From positions 74,640,001-74,704,000 of the forward strand of contig JAFFJZ010000001.1 in NCBI GenBank assembly GCA_018340375.1: 64,000 bases of DNA, in the 5' to 3' direction. The position numbers were made by a program, and so were the translations under genes. Position 1 is the first letter of the stretch; each line of letters begins with the position of its first letter. Positions 36,001 to 48,000 of this stretch are shown in pieces. Below the pieces are notes generated by a model, which was given only the letters and a program-made list of their open reading frames with translations, had not been told where the DNA came from and did no database searches. Source of the DNA: Gonatopus flavifemur. Lineage: Eukaryota > Arthropoda > Insecta > Hymenoptera > Dryinidae.

Positions 36001-39000
36001 AATTTCTCTGTTTCCTCTACGTGGATTATATGAAATCAGACGTCATCCACGTGAAAACCACGCAGATACGATAGATACGTTGGTAGGTGTACTGCTGAGG
36101 ACATGAACTGTTTACTTGTCCTCTACTAAGACAATGTGTATTGTGTGTATTAAATAAATATACAAATTGGCAAAATATTATTTACTTGAAAGAAACAAAT
36201 TATTATTTATTGAGTTCTCGTCAACTTGAAATGGAGTTTTTTGCAAGCGATTATGAGATATTTAGCAACTTCATACATGCAATTATTTATCGATCTAGTG
36301 CATAGTCTAGTCAATACATCATCAAAAAGATCATTAACGGATCATGATTTTCCCTGGAATTGGGTACAGTATATACTGCATTTAAATATAACACATCGTG
36401 CAAAGGCGATTATAAAGATTCTTTGACATTTTCTCCAATTTTTCCGTGACCTATAACATTTTATGATATTTTCATTAGTGTCTGATTTCTCCTGAGCGCT
36501 GGAAACCTTGTCAAACGGATACCAAGAATCACCTAATGGATCTTTCTTTTCTTTTTTTTTCTTATCTTGGAACACCCACTGTGCTGAACGCTGTTCGATA
36601 TAAAAAGATATCGAATATTGACAGCAATTATCGAACCATCTCATTAATTTACCGTTCACGAAACAATTATGTAAATGTTGTATATAATTCATGAAAATCT
36701 ACGAATGATGTATGGTGTTTTAATAATAAAAAGAATTGTCTACACCGAGGAAAAATCAGTTGTAAAATTTACGTCTCGCGAAGTCAATTTTATGAATTTG
36801 GACGAGTTCAAAAATCATTGAGTTGAGATATAACCACAGCTGATGTAAATCTTACATTCTCAGCTGTCAAATCAACTGAAATTGTGGTAGTTCGAAGTAT
36901 TTCTTGAAATTTTACAACTTTTGTTTTTCTGGGTGTAGTCGCAGATCTAGTTAATAGTCGAATACAAATTTTTATTCGCACTAAAAGTTTTTTCAAAACT
37001 TTCATTTCATCGTGAGCATTGAAGCTTCATTTCACAAAACACTACCTCGCAGATATCGAATCTTCACTTGTAATGAAAAATGATTACTTCTTTCAAATTC
37101 ATTGGAATTGCAACTTTTTGACCCAATTTTAACTGTTCTCACGTTTCATATATTTCCTCCAATCTAATAAAATTCTATCATTTCTTTTAATAGAGATACA
37201 AATATATATTCACGATAAAAGTGTTATACGTTCATCTTATACGATTGTAACCAATCATTTGCACCGTTAATCGAGTCATTCCAACCATTCATTCATCCAA
37301 CGATTGAAAGGAGGGAACAAAACAATGCTCGATTGTGTGATTATATAAAAAGAATCAATCACTGACTTACCAATTATCATAGATCGATTGAATTCGCTCG
37401 ATTAATCATAATACAATCTAAATATAAAGTTCAGACACACTGAATATTTATTTTCATCTCCTAGGAAGTCGAGTTATAAACATTTCACGTTATCGAAGAT
37501 GAAGGAAAGAGATATCTTTAGTTAGCGTAATAGTTGACGCAGTGTCCCGAAAAGAGAAAGACGTCACGTTCAATTTCCACTCCAATTACTAGACCTTTCT
37601 CCTCATCTTGAGATGAAAAAAGAAAAAAAACAGAGAGGAATAATAATTATTGCAAGTTTTAAATTTTAGTAATAAGCATTGATTTTCCAATTTTACGTTA
37701 TAAAGCGTTCACGTGTTACTTGGAAATTTCATCATCATTAACTATAAAACAATGTTTAATCCCCTTCTCGGAACGAATATCTTTGTTTTTTTACTCAACA
37801 AAAATTTCGCGGAAATATTGGAAGCGATAAAATGATTTGGAGGAAAAAAGTTGATGTACAATTCAATTGCTGTGTGAAGTGATGTAAGATGAATATATAC
37901 GAAGCTTATCTTAACCATGTTCTTTGAAGTCTTTACATATCGTACAAATTAGTATATCTGATGGAAATTCGAACATTTATGTCACCATTTAGAACGGGAT
38001 GAGAAGTGAAATACTTGAATAGGATTTCAATTTGAATCAAGAAAATATTTTTTTTTTTTCAAATTATTTTCGATGTTCCACAGATCTAGTAGCCAAATCT
38101 AAGGTCTACGTGTTTGCTCTTGGAATATATTGGTCAACGCACCATTGAAGCAAAAAGCGAAATGAATTAATCAAAAGTTTGAACCTCTGTACCTGCTGGA
38201 CAGGTACAGAGCCAAAGCAAAAGTATATCTTTCTCATTTTGATGCAACTTCTCCTCTGATATATTTGTGAGAGAAGAGTTCATTTGTATTTAATAAATCT
38301 TGTTTTTGATACGGCGAGATAAATACTAATTACCTACAAACATGACTTATTATCCTCAGAAAAGGTTTATTAACAATTAGAAAAATGTCATATGAGGTTT
38401 TTTAACAGTTAATCAATTTTATTTATACTCAATAAGCCGTATCCAAAGTGAGCTTTATTGAATACAAATAAACTCTTTTCTCAGTTTATGTTATCAAAAG
38501 TATCCCTCTTCTCCATTTGAGAGGATTAGTCTGTGTGGGGAAAGAAGTTTCATTTGTTCAATTTGTTTGTCTGATTGAAAAGGGATTTTCCCTCTCATTT
38601 CCAGATTACTTTTTTTCAAGTATGTACACCACACTGTAAAAAGGTCACATTAATAGTTGATGAATATCAAATAATCCGACTTAGTATAGTTATCTGGTGA
38701 TCCATCACCCTTTAATATAATAGATTATCAATGCCATCATATTTTTATTAATTACTCATCATATTTATATACATTGGATCATCAGTTACTTATTAATATA
38801 TTACATTGTACATGAAGACGATAGATTGAAGTGATGTCTTCGAAGTTACGTTACATTAGGTCGGATTTCAAATTGATATATGTTAACTATTAACGTAACC
38901 CTTTTTACAGTGCCATAAACCAAACGGTTGGTAATTGACATGAATGGAAGATACATTTACAAAATTTCATTTGAAAAATTACCATGAAATTTCAGCGATC

Positions 39001-42000
39001 GAGGGACAAGTAGGAATTTTGAAAAACATTACTGTGCACTTTGTGAAATTTATATAAAATAATCCCGGGTCGAAAAATTTGAACGGTTTTTGTCCTCATA
39101 TTTCGTTTTTAGACTGATTTTGTCCTGATTGTTGAATAATGCGGATAAAAACAGTTCTTTTTCATAAATTTAGTCTGAATTTTTCCTCCAACGAATGAAA
39201 GTGATTGAGGAGAAATTCAGACTAAGATCATGGAAAAGTACTGTTCTTATCCGCATTATTCAACAATCAGAACAAAATTAGTCTAAAAACGAAATATGAG
39301 AACAAAAACCGTCCAAATTTTTCGACTCGGGATATCACTTTCTTCAACTGTTCAAAAACTCACTCATTTTTGCAGGCTGCACAGTAATAATTTTTTGAAA
39401 AATTGTTACTTGTCCTTCGATTACTGGAATTTCATGGCAATTTTTACAACAAAATTCTTTCAGTGTATTGAGAATAAAATAGTGAAAAAAATATTTTGTA
39501 TATTCGCGAAGAAAATAACTGCCGTTGCAGTAATCAATTCGTTGGTTAAACACATTTTGAATGGAAATTGGGACATAATTTACTGCAATTGCCATTGAAT
39601 CTACTCCAATTTAGTTGGAATTACCACAATTTGTTTTGAAATTGTGTGTTCTAGTCAATTAATTGGTTATGACAACCAACTATGTGCGAGAGATCTTTCA
39701 TTCGGGAATCGATTCTACGTTGAAGATAGCGATTCTCAATGAGTCCGCTCTGATTCCCCAGCTGATTTCGTACCTAACTTGTGAACTTATTGCTTCGATT
39801 CTCTGTGACTTGGAGTTGTTCCATAACTAGAGCTCGATTCGGAATAGATTCCGGATCTTGGAAACTCAGTGATTCCCGAGTGAAAGATCCTCGATTATCT
39901 GGTTGTCACGATCAAGATTACCCTGTTGACAGTTGCTTGTGATAACCAACTGATTGCATTTTTCTTTGTGTATATTTCAAGGTCTTTATAAATTTCACAT
40001 TGCAGATGCTAGTGAAGGCGAGCGATCACTGTAAAAAAATTTCACCGGAAAATTCCAGTACATGTACTGGAAGTCATTAACCTGTACATGTACCGGAAAA
40101 TTTCAGCACATTTGTACTGCAAAAATTCAGTGCAAACGTTATGGAATTCCCGCATCAAAACTGGAAATTTTCTGAGCCTCGGTACTGGAATTTTTCAGTA
40201 CACGAGCTGGACTTTTCCAGGACATGTACTGGAAAATTAATGCTGAAAATATCCATGAAAATTGAAAAAAAATTGCTCACGCAAAGTGATTTTGCAGGGT
40301 CCTTGTGTTCCAAGATGATTGAGAAACTTTTGATCGTTCATTTGGATGGACAGAAACTCATATCTACCTAACAGGATTTGAACCCACACTTTTCTACCTG
40401 CCTACCAACTGAAACCTAAGACCTAACCGATGAGCTATAGCGCGACATGTTGGAAGGCCAGCTTGGGTTACTACATATGCTTCATATCTAGAACACAAGA
40501 GGATAAGTCTTGGAAAAACCTCATATATTAATTTCATTGGCTACAATTACAATTATTATTCAAAATCTCAATCAGGAAATTTTTAATATAAAGACTTGAA
40601 ATTTTTCCTGCCAGAAATGACGAAGTCCAATAGAAGTGGAAAATTTCAGTGCAACAGTGATTAAATTCCGTTGCATAGCAACTGGAAAATTCCATCACAC
40701 GACCTGAAAATTGCAGTTCAAAACCTGTATAATTCAATTGCATAGTAACTGGAAAATTCCATCACAAAACCTGAGAATTGCAATTAAAAACCTGTATAAT
40801 TCCAGTATACCAACGATTAGGTTTTTTTTTCTAAATTCCAAATTTTTTCTCAAGTCCTTTTTGAGGGAATATTTTTTTTTGGTGCACAAGAACTATAAAA
40901 TTGTAGTACGAGCCGGTAAAATTTTCGCGAAATCATGGCAAAATTTCAGTACATCATCTCAAACTTGAAAATTCCAGTACAATGACTGAATTTTCAGTTA
41001 TGCTTGGTAAATTTTCAGTAACGTAACAACAAAATCTCTGTACATGTACTGGAATATCCATATTCCAGTACTAGCACTGGAAATTTCCAGTCCAGTTGCA
41101 CAGTAAATTTCCAGTTTTTTTTACAGTGATCTTTGAAGAGGATCGATGATCTTTTTCTATACAAAAAGTATCTAGTTTTTTTTATTGAAATCTATAAAAA
41201 TTATATATTTTTTATATAAAAAAGAATCGATTCTCTTCAAGGATCGCCATCACTGGGAAATGCTCTTAGCTAATGCTCAAGGATGTAATTTCAATCTTAC
41301 GCAACATATGTGCTCATGTTTATAAATTTTTTGTCAGAAATACTGAGAAACAGTGAAATTTTAGAAATTAATTAATATTGAATCTACAACTGGTTGAATC
41401 GAGGGAAGATTCAACACTGTTTCTCAGTACCTTATACCGATTCAGATTCATGGAATATCTTGACAATTGCGTATACAATTCAGAAACGCTTATTAGAACT
41501 ACCAAAGCATTTGTTGAGCGTACCATATGTTGGATCACTCGCGGTTATGAAGAAAGTTGAGCTACTGAAATATTGTAGGAATTTCAGCAGCGAGCATAAG
41601 CGATAATTACTTCTTATGATGCTCATGAATAAAAAGAAAAAGAGCACGATGATTTTCTATGGTAATTTTCAGCATAGATTTCCTCGGTATAAAACAATTG
41701 CCCTCTACCCAGTTCAAAATACTAATTTGTTTTCTCTAAGTGTATTAAGAAGATATCAGCATGGCACTAACCCAACTTTTCGGATACAAAAGTTCAAATA
41801 TCTTTCTAAACAGTCACTGTACTTGTAGCAAATATACGATTGACCGAGCACCCGGGATTTTGTCCTGATGATTGATCAATGCAGACAAAATCAGTCTAAA
41901 AATGAAATAAGAGGACAAAAAGCGTCAAAATTCTTCGACTCGCGCGATATCGATAATCATCCTCACTGTATACTTCCTGTACACAATTGATTTCATCAAG

Positions 42001-45000
42001 TGCATTGGAAAACATTATTCAGAAAAGCGATTCGTCCTTTAATACAATACTAATCATAGGAATATAATTTTTAATATTCTCGATATTATTCATCATAAAA
42101 TCATTGAATAAATTGATCTCGAAAACCGAAGAAACGATGGGAAATTGGATTTTCGAATTTCCCTATATAATTCCCAGAATCCGAGGTACTAACAACGACA
42201 GTGACGTCAGCGATATAACACACTTCATTGCGCCACCATCCTTGACGTAAGCCGCCAATACAACATTATAAAATTCCTTCTTTTCTTCCTATACCCAACA
42301 CAATAATATTTCAAAACAAAGATCAATATCAACGTCATTTGATATACATATCATATGATGCATCATTTATCGATTGATTGTTATATTCGACTTTCTAAAC
42401 ATCAATTTCGAATCAAGAATCATAACAAGCGTTGGTCGATGAATTTGAGTCACCAAGTCAAATAAAAACAATGATATGATAGAATAAAGCAAAATACAAC
42501 TATAGAAGAGATCTAATCAAACCGCATAATCTTTTAATCATACTTCAATCGGTAAACCACAAAATGAGTAATCTATTTTGAAGGACGTAGAAGAAGAATT
42601 TAATCCGCTCTCGAAAAAAATACTCTAGTTCATTCAATCAATCAATCGATATATCATGTACTATTCAATAACTTAATGTACGAAAAAATAAATACATTTG
42701 CGAATAATAAATCCGAGCACAGAATAAAAAAAACGATCCTTCAAACATACACCCCATTCGAATGACAATGACGAATAAAGAAATGACTCTATAAAGAAAG
42801 TATGAGCGTGTAATGTTTCTAGTCCACTGTGCCGGCAGCTGGTGTCGGTCAATCGATAAAACGCACGAATCACTATAATTTTCAACGAATCAGAGTTTTC
42901 TTTCGTACTTTCGATCAAATTTGAACTACAATTGTGGTAAACCTCATTCTTATCTCTTCAATGCCCTACGATGTATCAGAATTCTACATCAATTGAACAA
43001 AGAAAGTCAAAAATATTTCAAATGTAATAACAACAAACATTCATGATCAGATGGAAAGTTTAACCTGAACTTAACTTTAGATGAATTACTTTCAAATATG
43101 CATTATAACTTTTCGAAAATACGAAACAACAAAAATGAGTGGATATTGTATGAAACGATTACCTGATTGAGGACAAGATTGAATAAAAATTTGGTCGAGG
43201 CTTAAATTTGCATTGGGGTTGGATAGACAATCAAGAGGATAACCATCGTTCTCCGGCAAGAGCGAATTATGAAATAATAATCATCGGAAATAATCGTTTC
43301 TATCCTCGACGAGAGAACGACACACACGTCCGGAAAGAGGTCACGATTATTACTAACCGCGTCGCGAGCGTCGCGACGTCATTCCACGGTACAAACGCGG
43401 GGCTTGAATGCGCGCGCGCCGCCCCTACCGACAACCCACGGACAACAACGACGACGACGACGACGACGACGACAACGACAACGGCGACGACGACGAGGAT
43501 GACTAGACGACCGGCAACCGAAACCCTCTTTTACTCCAAGACACAACACACATGCTATGTGTAACCGTGATATGTATGCGGAGGACAACATCCCCCTTGT
43601 ACGGATGTTGAAAGTCTTTCCTTTCACCCTTCAACGGACTCTGCGAATCACACGTGTAAGCGTTATTATTATTCCTTGAATAAATGAAGTATATTGTTTC
43701 CCCTGTGGAATTTGATATCCAGAATGCGTTTCTATAAAATGCAATATCTCTGCAGTGAGAAAATAGAGAAATCTCATCAAATGAAATTTGAAATCTTCGA
43801 AATATCAACCAAATACGTTGAAATAATACTATCATCGGCGGGATTTCAATGGTTCTGCAATGCCCCTTACATCATTTCATACACTGAGAAAAATGCAGGT
43901 CGAAAATATAGTAATTTTTAACCGTTAGCTGCCACACTTATTCGCCGTTAAATAGCTGCCATACTGGGGTGTAACGCACCCCAGCCAAAGAAATGGGCGA
44001 TATGAATTTTCCACTCAATATTTTGACTTGCAAATTTTTTCAATACATCTTGAGACCTTTTTCAATAATATAGTGTACAAATATTAGATGAATTTTCAAG
44101 GTGATTATGAAATAAAATGATAGATATTTCAATAACCAAAAAAACGGGTTATTTTACCAAAAAATTCTAGAAATCTCAATTTTTCATTGAATGATTACAC
44201 CTAAGTATTTTTGAGATACATTTATCTGATAAAAAATAGCCCCAAAACGGAGTTCTCGAGAAAAGGTAATAATCCCGACGTATGATAGTTGAGATTTTTT
44301 GAAGAAATCAATTTTCTCATTTCTTGAAACTTGATCAATTTCTTATTGGTAAAATAAAAATGGAGCCAAACTGGCGCTTCAGAACACATGCTATGTGCCT
44401 AGTAAGCATGATTTTTTCCAAACTACACTTCGTTGAGGCCTGGGGTGCGATACACCCCAGTGTGGCAGCCAACGGTTAATAAAAATTTGAGAATATTTCT
44501 TAAAATCTGAGAATTTTTCTTCGAAGATAAAACGGGCAACTTTTCTGAGGAATTTTATTCGAAGAACAATGAAAAATTATCAACACTTGATAAAAAATAG
44601 AGAAACATATGAAGTTTCCAAAAGTCACGCGTGAAATTTTACAAAGACAATAACACAATTTCAATATCCTTCTATTTACTTTGTGAAATCTCATACGCGA
44701 CTTTTGGAAAGTTCATATGTTTTTCTAATTTTCGAATACAATTCCACAATAAAGTGGACCATTTTGTCTTTATTATGCGTTTAAGAAAACCTCTCAGACT
44801 TGAAGAAATATTCTCAAATTTTTATTAAAGATTACTACATTTTTCTCCGTGTATAGTGCAATTTTTTTTCAATTCTACAATGTTATATAGTTCATATATG
44901 TTATCATGTGATTTTCCTGTACGTGTCAGACCGACTTATACCTGTTATTTCACAGCATGATAAAATTTTACATCCAGTAATAATGGATTTTTGTATTTAA

Positions 45001-48000
45001 CCCAAGAACGGGCATGTGGGGTCTTTTAGGACCCCAGGAAATTTTTTCTACCCCAGCATCTAAGCCTCTATTCATCTCTGTAGTTTGTCACACAAATATT
45101 TTCCAAGTATACATACGGCCTGACGAACAAAAACCGCCCATAGTGAGTTGAAATCCGTTTATAGTTTCAAATGAGTTACAGCCGTTTGAAATTTCCTGTG
45201 TTTTTCACGTGCCCGTTCTAGGGTTAATGTAACAAATACCTTTTGGATCAGGTATTTATAGGATTCAACTGAATGAATCTATCTCAAAATTCGAAATATT
45301 ATACGTATATTTCGGAAAAAAAGAAACATAGACAGGGTGTCTAGCAAAATATGATTTTGGATTTCCCGACCAATTCCTACCTTTTTCCAGGATTTTTTGG
45401 GGAAATTCCCGGATCGAAAATAAAATGCACACACATCAATTTCAATTAACATTTTCGATGGTATATATTGATGATTTTAAATGGACATGTTTTCAATCAA
45501 TAATCCAAATCATTCATATCCAACTCGGCTTCATTTAATTATAATGCGTTTTGAAAATAAAATCAAGTATATTAAGTACATCTTAAGGAAGTCAGAAACA
45601 GACTATTTCACGAACATTTGGGAATTCTTTCGAAAATTCTTGAAATCTTGACCTCTGAGAGAATATTTAAAACAACTCTCAGATCTCTCCCAGGTAGAAA
45701 CATTGCTGAAATTTCTGATTAACCCATTAACGCCCAAGCGCCTCGATTTTGTGTCAACTTTTCGACGCGATTATTTGTAATGTTATCTCCTTTGAAAAAA
45801 TCCAGTTTCCACATATTTTGGCGTAAAATTTTATGCTCTTTCAGGATCCGTGGTCAAAATTATGTTTAGACCTCTAGGGAAAAAGATATGGCCGATTTAA
45901 ACTCAAAAAACGTGAAAATTGAGAAGAAAAAAAATTTTCTTGATTTTTCTTCATAATGTTATCGCCAATAATTTATGCTCTAATTATGGACAAAGGTGGA
46001 CAAAATGCTTCAGGTTTGAGAGGAGATTTTTGTTATCGAAGTGAAATCGCTTTTTTTACAAAATGGCGGCAATATCGTAAAAATTTCATGAAAAACATTA
46101 CCTATTTTTTTTCTCGAAAACTATGGACTTGATCAAAAAATTCAAAGGAACAAAAAGTGTCTTAGAATCAGTCAAGAAACGCTCACAAATTTTTTTACAA
46201 TTCTTCAAGACGGTTTAAATTTTTTTGAAAATTCGGAAAATCTGATTTTTCGAAAACGTGTCAAAAATATTTTAAAAAATTTTTGAGTATTCCTTGACTG
46301 ATTATACGACATTTTTGTTCCTTTGAATTTTTTGATCAAGTCCATAGTTTTCGAGAAAAAAAAATAGGTAATGTTTTTCATGAAATTTTTACGATATTGC
46401 CGCCATTTTGTAAAAAAAAGCGATTTCACTTCGATAACGAAAATCTCCTCTCAAACCTGAAGCATTTTGTCCACCTTTGTCCATAATTAGAGCACAAATT
46501 ATTGGCGATAACATTATGAAAAAAAATCAAGAAAATTTTTTTTTCCTCCATTTTCACGTTTTTTGAGTTTAAATCGGCCATATCTTTTTTCCTAGAGGTC
46601 TAATCATAATTTTGACCACGGATCCTGAAAGAGCATAAAATTTCACGCCAAAATATGTGAAAACTGAATTTTTTCAAAGACGATAACATTACAAATAATC
46701 GTGTCGAAAAATTGACACAAAATCGAGGCGCTTGGGCGTTAATGGGTTAAATATCATTGGATTCCATTGAAACCTATTCATTTTCCCATTTGTCAATGAG
46801 ATTCTATAGATTATTTGTAACAGGGCCGTGAAATAGGACTTCTTGAGTTGTGTAAGGTTTCTGGAATTCTATAAGAATTCCAAAAGAATTTTTTTCCGTG
46901 AATTCTTTAGTGAATCATTCATTGCTGTCTAGACCTGGCTGAAGAAATTATTCTGAAAATATCTGAGAATCTTTGCATCTCTCAAAATTATAATAAAAAA
47001 TATCAATATTCATTTTAATTAAGATTTAAAATAATCAATATTCAATATAATCATCGATGGGGAAAACTTTTCTCAGTTTGAAAATTCTGCACACACAAGA
47101 ATAAAAATATAATTGTAAATTTCCCGGAATTTTTCTGATTTCCTGAAGTTCTCCCGAAGAAAGTACAATTCCTGACTAATTCCTGACTGTAAATTTTCAT
47201 TCAATCGAAACTGTGCTAATCTCCTCTAAATTCCTTGGAGTGAAAATTCACTCTTGCCGAGTGAAAATACTGCAACTCCGAGAGAGTGAAAAATTTCACT
47301 CTTAAAGAGTGAATTTTCACTCTATGAGAGTGGAAATTAACTCTGGTGTTTGGAGTGAAAAACTCAGTCTTAGGAAAAAGAGTGAAAATTGACTCTCAAA
47401 GAGTGAAATTTCACTCTTCAAGAGTTGAGCTCCCACTCCGTTCTAGAGTTGCAGTATTTTGATTTTTGAAGAGTGAATATTCACTCCAAAGAATTTAGAG
47501 AGTCTGTTTGTTCCTCTTCATATATTTCGTATTAAATTGAACACGAATGCGGGGGGTAAAGGTGAATTATATTTTTCCATTAAAATTCTATAACTTTTCA
47601 ATTCAATTTTGTAATTTCTAATGAAAAAAAAGGTTTCTCAAAAGGATCCGTCCATCCACTCGATTCATGTTCGTATTTCTTTTTTCAATCTACATTAAGA
47701 TTCGATCTCCCGATCGGAGTAGAAATTTGATTATGAACACGGGGGTTGAATCTCGTCGATTTATTTTGCTTTGGAGAATTTTCTCTCGATTCTTTCGGCT
47801 CATGACAATTATTTTTGGTAGAATGATTCTGCAATTACGAATCGCAAATATGGTGTTTTTATCAGAATATGACACAATGATTCAAAGTTTGATTATTTCA
47901 AATATAATTCAACAAAAATGATCCTTTATTCGCGAGTAGAAGAAGAAGTAGAAACCTTTCTCTCCCATAATGGGTATTTTATTTTGATCTTATTCTCGTT

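Larger units (their letters stand above)
40010..41255. mobile_element. Older hAT-like MITE split by the 1.1-kb CACTG element
   Basis: Left arm tAGTGAAGGCGAGCGAT continues after the insertion as CTTTGAAGAGGATCGATGAT; the right end is its inverted counterpart, ending CGCCATCACTG. Flanks GCAGATGC and GGAAATGC are a possible decayed 8-bp duplication. Excluding the insert it is about 145 bp. Confidence 0.6.

Noticed and set aside
40141..40968. Several open frames duplicated at 62667-63622
   Set aside because: They are identical because they sit in the two copies of the non-coding 1.1-kb element; the proteins are just translations of the ccagtac/ctggaaa words.
43208..43627. Open frames with poly-Thr (plus) and poly-Arg (minus)
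   Set aside because: They are translations of the (ACG)n microsatellite and CpG-rich patch, open only because the repeat lacks stops.
45333..47200. An old hAT-like element beginning CAGGGTGTCTAG and interrupted by the large palindrome
   Set aside because: The left end is suggestive, but I could not find a matching right terminus or duplication.
47224..47500. CRISPR-like direct repeats
   Set aside because: The repeated words are palindromic, irregularly spaced and in both orientations within an inverted-repeat element of an animal genome.
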